Source: an uncultured Psychrobacter sp.
GTDB taxonomy: Bacteria > Pseudomonadota > Gammaproteobacteria > Pseudomonadales > Moraxellaceae
NCBI GenBank assembly: GCA_947495055.1
Contig: CANLXO010000001.1
Coordinates: 62,001-126,000, forward strand
Reading direction: 5' to 3'
DNA: 64,000 nt
Position 1 is the first letter of the stretch. Each line of letters starts with the position of its first letter. This document shows positions 18,356-27,076 of the stretch, piece by piece. Under the pieces are notes generated by a model. The model did not search any database, was not told the DNA's origin, and saw only the letters and a list, made by a program, of their open reading frames with translations. Both the position numbers and the translations under genes were made by a program.

Positions 18356-19639
18356 TTATAAACTGTCTAAACCGCGCGCCAAATCTTTGATAATATCCTC
18401 AGCGTCTTCTAGCCCCACTGACAGACGTATCAAGCTATCTTTGACGCCAGCCTCAGCGCGCGCCTCAGGGGTTAGGCGAAAGTGCGTGGTGGTCGCAGGA
18501 TGGGTAATCGTCGTTTTAGCATCACCAAGGTTGTTGGTAATGGAGATCATTGTAGTTGAGTCTATCACATGCCAAGCCGCCGCTTTTGCATCATGAGTCT
18601 CAGACGCTGCAACCTCAAAGCCCATGATGGCACCGTAGCCGTCTTTCATATGGTGCTGACGGGTCGCTAAGTCATGAGCAGGATGATCAGGTAAGCCTGA
18701 AAAATGTACGCATCTGACCTTGGGGTGATTGACCAAAAACTGCACGACTTGGTTGGCATTTTGGCAATGCGCTTGCATGCGTAATTTAAGAGTCTCAAGT
18801 CCTTTGGTAAATACCCACGCATTGAACGGGCTCATACTGATACCGCCTGAGCGTACCACAGTAAACGCCTCTTGCATAAGCTTGTCGCTACCCACAAGTG
18901 CGCCGCCCAATACGCGGCCTTGACCATCTAAGTATTTAGTTGCCGAATGAATCACCACGTCTGCGCCTAAATCTAGTGGACGCTGAATGGCAGGAGAAGC
19001 AAAGCAATTATCAACGACTAACAAGATATCATTAGCGCGGCATAGCTCACTTAAATAGCCGATATCGCAAATTTGTGCTAATGGATTGCTCGGGCTTTCG
19101 CAATAGATCACCTTAGTGTTCAGTTGAACCGCATTCGCCCAAGCGTCGTTGTCAAAGCAATCCACATAGCTGACCTCGACCCCAAACTTGGCAACATAAT
19201 TGTTAAACAGTCCGATAGAGGAGCCAAATAGTTGATTGGCAGCGAGCAGGTGATCGCCCTGTTTAAGATACGCCAAACACATGGTTAAGATTGCGCCCAT
19301 GCCAGAGGCAGTTGCTACTGCGCGCGCGCCGTTTTCTAACGCGGCTAAGCGGCGCTCAAAAGTGCGTACGCTTGGATTGGTATGACGCGAGTAGACATTG
19401 CCCGTCTTAGCACCATTGAAATGGGCCGCAGCGTCTTCTGCTGAAGCATAGACGTAGGAGCTAGTCGTATAGATAGGTTCTGAGTGCTCACCTTCATCGC
19501 TGCGGTGCTGTCCTGCGCGTACAGCAATCGTTTGCATGCCGTAGCCTGCGTCCAAATCTAACGCGTCAGATCGCCAGTTTGTATCTAGGCCACTATCATC
19601 ACTGTCTATAAGATTACTCTGCTCTTGCGAATCACTCAT
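18356..19639 (-). CDS. metZ: O-succinylhomoserine sulfhydrylase (Cys/Met metabolism PLP enzyme)
   Basis: The 427-residue protein belongs to the Cys/Met metabolism PLP-dependent family. YTTSSYVYASAEDAAAHFNG and NVYSRHTNPSVRTFERRLA are the N-terminal blocks, and the PLP lysine lies in HSATKYLDGQGRVLGG. ITHPATTTHF and LIRLSVGLEDAEDI are the C-terminal blocks. The sequence style is that of MetZ, which makes homocysteine directly from O-succinylhomoserine and sulfide, although cystathionine gamma-synthase relatives are close. The first 30 residues are acidic and non-conserved. It is divergent from the phospholipase D gene. Confidence 0.88.
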   Translation of the reverse strand: MSDSQEQSNLIDSDDSGLDTNWRSDALDLDAGYGMQTIAVRAGQHRSDEGEHSEPIYTTSSYVYASAEDAAAHFNGAKTGNVYSRHTNPSVRTFERRLAALENGARAVATASGMGAILTMCLAYLKQGDHLLAANQLFGSSIGLFNNYVAKFGVEVSYVDCFDNDAWANAVQLNTKVIYCESPSNPLAQICDIGYLSELCRANDILLVVDNCFASPAIQRPLDLGADVVIHSATKYLDGQGRVLGGALVGSDKLMQEAFTVVRSGGISMSPFNAWVFTKGLETLKLRMQAHCQNANQVVQFLVNHPKVRCVHFSGLPDHPAHDLATRQHHMKDGYGAIMGFEVAASETHDAKAAAWHVIDSTTMISITNNLGDAKTTITHPATTTHFRLTPEARAEAGVKDSLIRLSVGLEDAEDIIKDLARGLDSL

Positions 19640-20010
19640 AACACTTTTTTCCGTGGTTCTTTCTTATTAATGTTTAGGCTAATTTTTACTGACCGCTATC
19701 ATAACATGTCACTTTATCTCAAACATCTGCTTTGATGATGTCTGTTGAATATTAAGCACTCTCAAGCTGACTTTGATAAGTTTTTGACAGCAGTAAGCAA
19801 ACCAGCATGAGGCACAAAACAATGTCGATTATCACTCGCAAAAAGTAACGTAGTTTATCTAGGCAGCTTTAGATGCACCTGATAAGATGAGCGCCGAATA
19901 AAGAGCTCTATTAAAAATCTGCAGTGAGTACAGCTATTTGGTCTGATTCAATTAGTGCTATTATCCTCTTGTATCCTTTAGCACTTCAAGCTCATTAAGG
20001 TAAACCCGTT
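19640..20010. other. Divergent intergenic region, metZ and phospholipase D
   Basis: No gene is visible in these 371 bp. A plausible -10 element TATTAT (19959-19964) with a weak TTGGTC upstream (15-bp spacing) may serve the phospholipase gene, which has an AAGG ribosome binding site. I saw no SAM-type riboswitch in front of metZ. Confidence 0.3.
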
Positions 20011-21636
20011 ATGTCATTGTCTCATTTAACCCCAAGTCGTCTGCATCTAAGTCTGGTACTTGGACTATCTCTAGCGCTTGGTGGCTGTCAGGCTCTGCCC
20101 AATCAGCCGCACCTACCTGATAGCCAAAACTTATCAGCACGGCTAAATGCGCTTTATCAAGACAATAATAATGACAATACGGTACGTGTCAGCACTGATT
20201 TGATCAATGCAATCAGTGAGCAAAACGACATTCATCCAGAGCTCTCAGGCTATCATCCGATTGTCACTGGTGCCAATGCCTTTGCCGCGCGTAGTATCTT
20301 GACGGATATGGCAACGCGCAGTATCGATGTACAGTACTATATTTGGCACAATGATCAAGCCGGTCAGCTCATGCTCAAAGACTTGTGGGAGGCCGCTGAG
20401 CGCGGCGTTATCGTGCGCCTGCTTATAGATGATTTTAATAGTAATGCTAAGCTTGATCAGACCTTGCTACGCTTTGCCAGTCACCCTAATACCGCTGTAC
20501 GTATTATCAATCCTTTGATGCATCGCAAATTTCAGACCCTAAACTTTGTTACCGGTCTGCCGCGTATCAATCGGCGCATGCATAATAAGAGCATGATTTT
20601 TGATAAGCAAATCACTATTATTGGTGGCCGTAATATTGGTAATGAATACTTAAGTAATGATCAAAGCAGCCAGTTTGCAGACTTAGATGTTTTGCTCATT
20701 GGTAAAGTCGTCGCCGATATCGACAACAGCTTTACCAGTTATTGGTCCGCGCCCATCTCCTTTGATATTGAAACTCTAGTCACTCTAGACAAAGGGGCGA
20801 CTACTGACTTTTTAGACGGTTTAAACGAGCTTAAAGAAGAAGAGAAAAGCAACGCAAAGAGTAGCTTGGCGGTATACCGTAGCGCGATTGAAGACTCGAC
20901 GATTGACAAGGATTTAGTCAATAAACAAGTGCCATTTCGCTGGACGGATATGCAGTTTTTGAGTGACGATGTCGGCAAGCTGACCAAATCCGTTGCTAGT
21001 GATACCAACTTGGTGCATCAACTGCGTACGCTACTTGGCAGTCCCTCCGAGAAGCTCACTATCATCTCCTCTTACTTTGTACCGACCAAAGACGGCGTTG
21101 AAACCCTCGTTGCCTTGGCAGAATCAGGTATTGAGATTAGAATTTTGACCAACTCTTTTGATGCCACTGACGTAACTGCCGTGCATTCAGGCTATAGTAA
21201 ATGGCGACCTGAGCTTTTGCGCGCCGGCATCAAAATATACGAGCTAAAATCAACGGCAAGTGAAGAAAAGCGCGATAATAAACTATGGAAAGCCCGTAGC
21301 CAATCATCAACCAGTCTGCACGCCAAAACCTTTGCCATCGATGACCATCAAGTATTTATTGGCTCGTATAATGTTGACCCGCGCTCTGCTAACATTAATA
21401 CCGAAATGGGCGTTATTATCAATGATGACGAGCTGGCACAGCAATTGCACCAAGCATTAAGTGATGATCTACTCGCGCAGGCCTATGAGGTCAAACTTAT
21501 AGATGACGATACTCTTGAATGGCATACCATCAAAGATGGCAAGCCCATCGTTTATGATAGTGAGCCGCGCGTTGATATGGCTGATCACATCTGGCTAACT
21601 ATTATGTCGCTCCTCCCTATTGATTGGCTACTGTAA
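20011..21636 (+). CDS. Phospholipase D family lipoprotein (cardiolipin synthase C-like)
   Basis: The 541-residue protein starts with a signal peptide ending in the lipobox LALGGC (Cys at about residue 26). It has two complete HKD motifs, HNKSMIFD followed by GGRNIGNEY, and HAKTFAID followed by GSYNVDPRS. This is the layout of ClsC-like phospholipase D proteins, which make cardiolipin from phosphatidylglycerol and phosphatidylethanolamine or otherwise transfer phosphatidyl groups. ClsC usually works with a YmdB partner, which is not seen here. The lipobox suggests anchoring in the envelope. A terminator follows. Confidence 0.88.
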   Translation: MSLSHLTPSRLHLSLVLGLSLALGGCQALPNQPHLPDSQNLSARLNALYQDNNNDNTVRVSTDLINAISEQNDIHPELSGYHPIVTGANAFAARSILTDMATRSIDVQYYIWHNDQAGQLMLKDLWEAAERGVIVRLLIDDFNSNAKLDQTLLRFASHPNTAVRIINPLMHRKFQTLNFVTGLPRINRRMHNKSMIFDKQITIIGGRNIGNEYLSNDQSSQFADLDVLLIGKVVADIDNSFTSYWSAPISFDIETLVTLDKGATTDFLDGLNELKEEEKSNAKSSLAVYRSAIEDSTIDKDLVNKQVPFRWTDMQFLSDDVGKLTKSVASDTNLVHQLRTLLGSPSEKLTIISSYFVPTKDGVETLVALAESGIEIRILTNSFDATDVTAVHSGYSKWRPELLRAGIKIYELKSTASEEKRDNKLWKARSQSSTSLHAKTFAIDDHQVFIGSYNVDPRSANINTEMGVIINDDELAQQLHQALSDDLLAQAYEVKLIDDDTLEWHTIKDGKPIVYDSEPRVDMADHIWLTIMSLLPIDWLL

Positions 21637-21690
21637 TTTATTCACACAACTGTTTTGACTCATACCTTTTGATATCTATTACCTTTTTAT

Positions 21691-21722
21691 GATCAGTCAT
21701 CATGATGATTGATCTATTTTTA
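21691..21722 (+). terminator. Terminator after the phospholipase D gene
   Basis: A near-perfect palindrome GATCAGTCAT (catg) ATGATTGATC, with one G-T pair, is followed by TATTTTTAT. Confidence 0.7.
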
Positions 21723-21783
21723 TGCTAAATATTGTTTGCGAGCAAACGTTTTGATCGCTACTTTTACTTGTGGATTAAGCCTT

Positions 21784-23112
21784 ATGCCTTCTCGTTCTCA
21801 GTATGAGCTGATGTCATCTAAAGATAGAAATACGGTGTTGTTTATCTGTCTGAGCACTGCGATTACTTTTTTCGACTTTTTGATTTACTTATATATTGCC
21901 GATACAGTTGCGACTGCTATCTTCCCTGGTACCATCGACGTAAACACCGCAAAACTACAAGGGCTAGGTCTATTTGCTGTTGGCTACCTGGCGCGTCCTC
22001 TAGGCGGTATACTCTTTGGGCGCTATGGCGATATAAAGGGGCGCAAACCCGTCCTGCTTATGAGTATGCTCGTTACCGCAATAAGCTTACTTGCGATGGC
22101 GTGCCTGCCGACCTACGCGCAGTGGGGCATATTCGCCCCTGCGCTATTTATTTTACTGCGTTTGGTACAGGGCATGGCGTTTGGCGTTTTTGTACCTTTA
22201 TCCTGGGTATTTGTCGCAGAGCATGTCCCGCGTCAATACCTCTCGGTTGGCTGCGCTTATGTGACGGCTAGTTTTTTTGTAGGAGTGCTATTCTCTAATG
22301 GTTTTTTTATATGGCTCAATAACACGCTGACATTTGAGCAAATGGTAGATTATGGCTGGCGCATTCCCTTCTTTGTCGCTGCCACTTTAAGCTTTTTACC
22401 GCTACTGTTTTGGCGCACTATTAATGAGACGCCTTTTTTTGTTGATCTAAAAAACACAAGACACGATATTGATAAGACTATCAGTTATACCAATAAACCT
22501 TTCACGTTATTATTTAAACACTGCAAGCACTCGATATTTATCAATATGATGTTGACCTTGATTATATCTAGCATCACTTTAGTCATCGTATTGATATTGC
22601 CTGATTTAATTGAGCTGCGTTTTGCCCCCGATAGTGATTTGTTTGGATTTGCTCATAGTCTTGGCGTAGTATTTATGATTTTGGGCTGTATTTTTTATGG
22701 CATCATCTCAGACTACCAAAACTTTGGTAAGGTTTTAGCAGTTGGTTCTATTTTGCTCATCGCTCAGATATTCGCTTTTTATTACCATCTGGAGGCAGGC
22801 GGCGATTATATCCTAATCATGTTTGCGATCTTAGGCTTTTGTGCAGGTATTGTCGGGATGGTGCCTGCTATTTTAATACAACTGTTTCCAACCAATGTAC
22901 GCCTAACAGGCATGTCGTTTTTTTACAATATTACCTACGCTATTATCGGCGGCATTCTTCCATTTGGTCTGGCCTACGCGACTATGTATATTAGTTTTGC
23001 GCCTGCTTTGTACATAGCATTCATCGGCTTTGTCGGTATTATGATGGGACTGTATTTTTATAATTTACCTGACATGAAAAAAATTGACGATCTGGTCTAT
23101 TGCGCAAAATAA
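21784..23112 (+). CDS. MFS transporter, metabolite:H+ symporter (ProP-like) family
   Basis: The protein (about 442 residues from this ATG) has 12 predicted membrane segments and the MHS/ProP signature: FFDFLIYLYIADTVA in segment 1, GYLARPLGGILFGRYGD-IKGRKPVLL in the loop 2-3 region and LRLVQGMAFGVFVPLSWV in segments 4-5. Members import organic acids, proline or betaine with protons; the substrate is unknown. The reading frame is open from 21709, but that stretch overlaps the upstream terminator, so the start is placed at 21784 (an ATG at 21814 is also possible). dusA follows 66 nt later. Confidence 0.88.
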   Translation: MPSRSQYELMSSKDRNTVLFICLSTAITFFDFLIYLYIADTVATAIFPGTIDVNTAKLQGLGLFAVGYLARPLGGILFGRYGDIKGRKPVLLMSMLVTAISLLAMACLPTYAQWGIFAPALFILLRLVQGMAFGVFVPLSWVFVAEHVPRQYLSVGCAYVTASFFVGVLFSNGFFIWLNNTLTFEQMVDYGWRIPFFVAATLSFLPLLFWRTINETPFFVDLKNTRHDIDKTISYTNKPFTLLFKHCKHSIFINMMLTLIISSITLVIVLILPDLIELRFAPDSDLFGFAHSLGVVFMILGCIFYGIISDYQNFGKVLAVGSILLIAQIFAFYYHLEAGGDYILIMFAILGFCAGIVGMVPAILIQLFPTNVRLTGMSFFYNITYAIIGGILPFGLAYATMYISFAPALYIAFIGFVGIMMGLYFYNLPDMKKIDDLVYCAK

Positions 23113-23178
23113 TACCTGAACATTTAGCGACAACGAGTGCCTCCTTGACTGCTTACTAAAGACATTAAGGCAATTAAT

Positions 23179-24150
23179 ATGCTTGATATAACGCAAAAAC
23201 GCCTATCTGTTGCGCCGATGATTGATTGGACGACGACGGACTATCGCTTCTTTGCACGCCTGTTTAACCCACAGGTGTATTTGTATACCGAGATGATAAG
23301 TACCGGCGCGCTAATTTACGGTCATAGAGATAGGCATTTGCGCTTTGATGTGAGCGAGCATCCTTTAGTGTTACAGCTTGGCGGCGCTGATATTGACGAG
23401 ATGATCCAGTGCGCTGTATTTGCCCAGCAGTATGGTTATGATGAGGTCAATATCAATGTCGGTTGCCCCTCTGATCGCGTGCAGCATAACAAGATTGGCG
23501 CGTGTCTTATGGCAGAGCCCAAAACTGTTGCAGGCTTAGTTAAGCATATGCAAGCGGCAGTTGATATTCCTGTGACCGTTAAACACCGCATCGGTATCGA
23601 TGATTTTGACAGTTATGAGTTTATGAGCGACTTTGTCCAAACGGTTGCTGATGCTGGCTGTCAGCGCTTTATTGTGCATGCGCGTACTGCTTGGTTGCAA
23701 GGCCTTAGCCCCAAACAAAACCGCGAAATCCCGCCGCTACGCTATGATGATGTCTACCGCCTCAAACAAGACTTGCCAGATCTAATGATAGAGATTAACG
23801 GTGGTATAGAAACTGTGGCAGATATAAAAGCGCACTTAGAGCATATCGATGGCGTAATGATCGGTCGCGCGTTTTATCACAACCCCTACCTATTAGCAGA
23901 AGCTAATAGCTTATGGGATGCTCCTATTCCTAAGCGCTCAGATATTCTAGCCAAGCTTTATCCGTACCTAGAGCAGCAAGTGAATAAAGGCGAGCGCTTA
24001 CCGACGATGGCGCGGCACTACTTAGGTCTGTTTCAAGGATTAGCGGGCGCGCGCAAATGGCGACAAGCACTAAGTGGTAAGCCTGACTTGACGATCAAAG
24101 ACATTCAACAGGCAGCGGATGAGATTTTGCAGCTCAATCCTGATGTTTAG
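23179..24150 (+). CDS. dusA: tRNA dihydrouridine(20/20a) synthase DusA
   Basis: The 323-residue protein is a DusA-type flavoenzyme: RLSVAPMIDWTTTDYRFFAR, ALIYGHRDRHL, INVGCPSDRVQHNKIGACLM with the active-site Cys in GACL, VKHRIGIDD, FIVHARTAWLQGLSPKQNRE, EINGGIETV and GVMIGRAFYHNPYLL. It reduces uridines 20 and 20a in the tRNA D-loop using FMN and NADPH. The length is normal. Its last codon overlaps the end of the convergent CPBP protease gene by 4 nt. Confidence 0.96.
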   Translation: MLDITQKRLSVAPMIDWTTTDYRFFARLFNPQVYLYTEMISTGALIYGHRDRHLRFDVSEHPLVLQLGGADIDEMIQCAVFAQQYGYDEVNINVGCPSDRVQHNKIGACLMAEPKTVAGLVKHMQAAVDIPVTVKHRIGIDDFDSYEFMSDFVQTVADAGCQRFIVHARTAWLQGLSPKQNREIPPLRYDDVYRLKQDLPDLMIEINGGIETVADIKAHLEHIDGVMIGRAFYHNPYLLAEANSLWDAPIPKRSDILAKLYPYLEQQVNKGERLPTMARHYLGLFQGLAGARKWRQALSGKPDLTIKDIQQAADEILQLNPDV

Positions 24151-24920
24151 CCCACTTGCGAGATATACAGCCACATAGCGATGCCGTTATTGATAATGTG
24201 TAGCAAAATAGGCAACCACAAAGAGCCTGATTTGATACGCGCATAACAAAACAGCAGTGCCAACAGGACAATGGTGCTGATCTCATACCAGCCGTATTGG
24301 ATATGAATAAGCGCAAATATCAAACTAGTAATTACGCTGGCAACAATAGTGCCGCGCGAGCCTGCAAACTGCTCACTAATCGCTGACCACAAAATACCGC
24401 GAAACACCAACTCTTCGTAGACAGGCGCTGCTATCACCATCGCAAAGATGAGCAGCCACACTGAGCTCACCGAATGATACAAAGGGTCAACGAAGATCAG
24501 CGGCGTCGCCTCTACCCAATAGGTCACTGCCTGACTAGCAATTGCAAACAGCAGTAGCAGCGCAAACATTCCTATACCAATACCGACTGAAAAAGGTCTA
24601 AGCGCTAAGTACTGACTTATACTACCGCCTTTTATACGGATAATCCCTAGAGTAATAGCGGTAATAAGCAGGCTGGTGATGATAATTGAGACACTAACGA
24701 CGGTGCCATCGTTACTGCCGATATAAAATAGCGTACCCATCGACAAAGTATCTGCATCGGGTAAAAACAGCTTGCCTGCGATGTACACGCCTATGAGTTG
24801 ACTGATAAAAAAACCCATCACCATAAAGACCATCAGCGCAATCACACTAAAGGTTGAAAATAGCGGTGTGGATTTATGGTTTGTCATCTCGTTATCAGTA
24901 GCGCTTGATATAATAGGCAT
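24147..24920 (-). CDS. CPBP family intramembrane metalloprotease
   Basis: The 257-residue membrane protein has about seven or eight hydrophobic segments. It shows the CPBP/Abi motifs: EELVFRGILW (the EExxxR motif) at about residue 167, FALIHIQYG with the motif-2 His near 208, and a third His in LPILLHIINN. Such proteins are intramembrane glutamic or metal-type proteases related to Rce1, involved in CAAX-like cleavage or peptide processing; the substrate is unknown. It follows an alpha/beta hydrolase gene by 10 nt, so the two are probably co-transcribed. Confidence 0.88.
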   Translation of the reverse strand: MPIISSATDNEMTNHKSTPLFSTFSVIALMVFMVMGFFISQLIGVYIAGKLFLPDADTLSMGTLFYIGSNDGTVVSVSIIITSLLITAITLGIIRIKGGSISQYLALRPFSVGIGIGMFALLLLFAIASQAVTYWVEATPLIFVDPLYHSVSSVWLLIFAMVIAAPVYEELVFRGILWSAISEQFAGSRGTIVASVITSLIFALIHIQYGWYEISTIVLLALLFCYARIKSGSLWLPILLHIINNGIAMWLYISQVG

Positions 24921-24930
24921 AATATTTTAT

Positions 24931-25818
24931 TTAGGTTTTTAGCTGTTTTTTAATGAGCATCAGCACTTGCGCAGCCACGTTATCTGGGTACTCAAGCGGA
25001 AACATATGACCGCCTTTATGGGTCTCAAAATCTATGCCCAAGCGAGCTTTTATTTTTTGTGGGAATTTACGTTTCAAAAAAATACTCTCCTGCCCAATGA
25101 TTAGCTCAACTGGTGGCTTTGGAGCATGATTTGGGGTTAGCCAATACAATGAGGGGTTGGTTCTAAATACAGCAACTTCGCTTTTTTTGGGAATAGCCAA
25201 AGTGACTTTACCATCAGCGCGAGTATGTAACCCATGCTCGATATAACCTTCAAAACTGCGCTCATCAAAATTCTTAAAAAACCCCTTATTGCGCATTTGC
25301 TCATAAGCATCGGCTCGGCTATCCCAAACATCACGGCGATGTTTTGATATTCCTGATGGCGACAGCTTATCCATCGATTGGTTATTCATCATGGGTAATT
25401 TATCTACCGTTTTAGCTAGGTGCATCAAAAAGCTGCTACGTCCATATATCAACGGCGGATCCATAAGCACTGCCTGATTAAAGCGTTTGGGCGCTTTGTA
25501 TAATGCTTGCAAAGTACACATAGCACCGAGCGAGTGACCGACAGCGACGAGCTGTGCGGTACCGTGCTCCTCGCAGGTACGCTCGACGCTATCTATCACT
25601 TGTTGGGTAAGACGCCGCCAATGATTATCAACAGGATAATCAGGATCTGTCCCCAACAGCGGTATATACTCAATCGTAAAAAATTCACTTAAACCTGCAA
25701 AAAAAGGCGCGTACACTGCGCTTGGCATTCCATTAGCATGCGCAAAATGCAAGACAGGTTTTTTTGTTTTGGTTGATACTGGTAGGGATGCAAAGGTTTG
25801 CGCAGTCATGACACTCAT
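24931..25818 (-). CDS. Alpha/beta hydrolase
   Basis: The 295-residue protein has the alpha/beta hydrolase fold: LHFAHANGMPSAVYAPF (HxNG oxyanion segment), the nucleophile elbow VAVGHSLGAMCTL with Ser near residue 98, FNQAVLMDPPLIYG, and a late His in HKGGHMFPLEYPD. The acid residue is probably in the PPVELIIGQESIF region. No signal peptide is present. It is upstream of the CPBP protease gene with a 10-nt gap. The ATG at 25818 is used; a second in-frame ATG lies at 25809. Confidence 0.88.
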   Translation of the reverse strand: MSVMTAQTFASLPVSTKTKKPVLHFAHANGMPSAVYAPFFAGLSEFFTIEYIPLLGTDPDYPVDNHWRRLTQQVIDSVERTCEEHGTAQLVAVGHSLGAMCTLQALYKAPKRFNQAVLMDPPLIYGRSSFLMHLAKTVDKLPMMNNQSMDKLSPSGISKHRRDVWDSRADAYEQMRNKGFFKNFDERSFEGYIEHGLHTRADGKVTLAIPKKSEVAVFRTNPSLYWLTPNHAPKPPVELIIGQESIFLKRKFPQKIKARLGIDFETHKGGHMFPLEYPDNVAAQVLMLIKKQLKT

Positions 25819-25854
25819 ATCAGGCTCTCATCAAATAATATAAATCTTGACATA

Positions 25855-25893
25855 AATAAAGGCTGAGCATATCACTATACTCAGCCTTTATCA
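25855..25893 (-). terminator. Terminator after the S49 peptidase gene
   Basis: A perfect 11-bp stem TAAAGGCTGAG/CTCAGCCTTTA with a 12-nt loop lies 27 nt beyond the stop. Read on the minus strand it ends in CCTTTATTTATG. Confidence 0.78.
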
Positions 25894-25919
25894 TCATACA
25901 CGAAATAGGTATAGAACAC

Positions 25920-26966
25920 TTAGCGCATCTGGCCTGTGCCCGCTTCTTTTGATAATAAATCAAGGGAGATACTAGAGCCAACACCTGCACCAAGCTTGAC
26001 TGCAAATCGATCCATAAACAATTGGAAGGGGTCTATTGGCGTATAATTAACGATATTGTCCAGCTCAAGCTGCTTCTCAAGGCTTGAGATACTACCCGTT
26101 TGATCCGCCAGTCCCAAAGCAATAGATTGCTCGCCGGTCCAAAATAATCCCGAAAATAGATTATTCTCTTCAGCATCTTTGAGTCGATCGCCGCGACCTT
26201 CTTTGACCGCATTGATAAAGTGCTTGTGCGTATTGGCCAGCACGCCTTCGACGTGTTGCTCTTCAAACTCAGTTAAGGGACGCGACAAGCTTAAAATATC
26301 TTTGTACTCACCTGCGGTAATCGTACGATCCTCTACGCCAACCTTGTCCATCAAGCCCTCGATATTATAGCTTGGCATAATCACACCAATAGAGCCGACC
26401 AAACTTGAGGGATTGACATAAATCTCATCCGCCGCTGAGGCAATATAATACGCGCCAGAGGCCCCTATATCACCAATAACTGCGTAGAGTTTTTTGTCTG
26501 GATACTCAGCACGCAGATCGACCATCGTCTGCCAGATCTCATCAGACTGCACAGGAGAGCCACCAGGCGAGTTGATATCAAGCGCAACTGCCTTAGAGTT
26601 AGGATTCTCAAAAGCGCGCGTTAGAGCATCATTGACATCATAAGCATTAGCCACATCAGCATTACTAATGACTCCTTGTAACTCAACTACTGCCAAATGC
26701 GGCTGACTGGTATCAAAACCATCAATACCTGCAGGCTTGTCACTGCTACAACTACGACTAAATGCTAATAATACAAATAAAATATAGCCAAAGGTGAGGA
26801 GCTTAAAAAAGATACTCCAGCGCCGTGCACGACGTTGTTCTTGTACACTGGCTAGTAAGGTTTTTTCAATAAGACGCCATTCTTGTCCATTCGGCTGCGG
26901 CGTGGGCTGCATTTGATTTGCCGAGTTGTCGGGACGTTTATTAGGGTCTGGTGGCCAGTTGGGCAT
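25920..26966 (-). CDS. S49 family (SppA-like) signal peptide peptidase
   Basis: The 348-residue protein has a cytoplasmic head, one membrane segment (FKLLTFGYILFVLLAF, about 50-68) and a single S49 protease domain. The motifs are DINSPGGSPVQSDEIW, the Ser nucleophile in GDIGASGAYYIASAAD, SLVGSIGVIMPSYN and the Lys base in TAGEYKDILSL. This is the short SppA type, which degrades cleaved signal peptides in the inner membrane. The ribosome binding site AGGAAG is good. Confidence 0.92.
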   Translation of the reverse strand: MPNWPPDPNKRPDNSANQMQPTPQPNGQEWRLIEKTLLASVQEQRRARRWSIFFKLLTFGYILFVLLAFSRSCSSDKPAGIDGFDTSQPHLAVVELQGVISNADVANAYDVNDALTRAFENPNSKAVALDINSPGGSPVQSDEIWQTMVDLRAEYPDKKLYAVIGDIGASGAYYIASAADEIYVNPSSLVGSIGVIMPSYNIEGLMDKVGVEDRTITAGEYKDILSLSRPLTEFEEQHVEGVLANTHKHFINAVKEGRGDRLKDAEENNLFSGLFWTGEQSIALGLADQTGSISSLEKQLELDNIVNYTPIDPFQLFMDRFAVKLGAGVGSSISLDLLSKEAGTGQMR

Positions 26967-27076
26967 AGAGCTTCCTAGGTTGATAACATGCTAAATCGAT
27001 AAACTAAGCTATAAGTATGGTGGCATTCTACTCTGGCTTCAATAGCTTGGCTATTAGAAACTATAAAACCTCGCGT

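Noticed and set aside
18281..20010. SAM riboswitch or S-box for metZ
   Set aside because: No conserved SAM aptamer segments are visible upstream of metZ.
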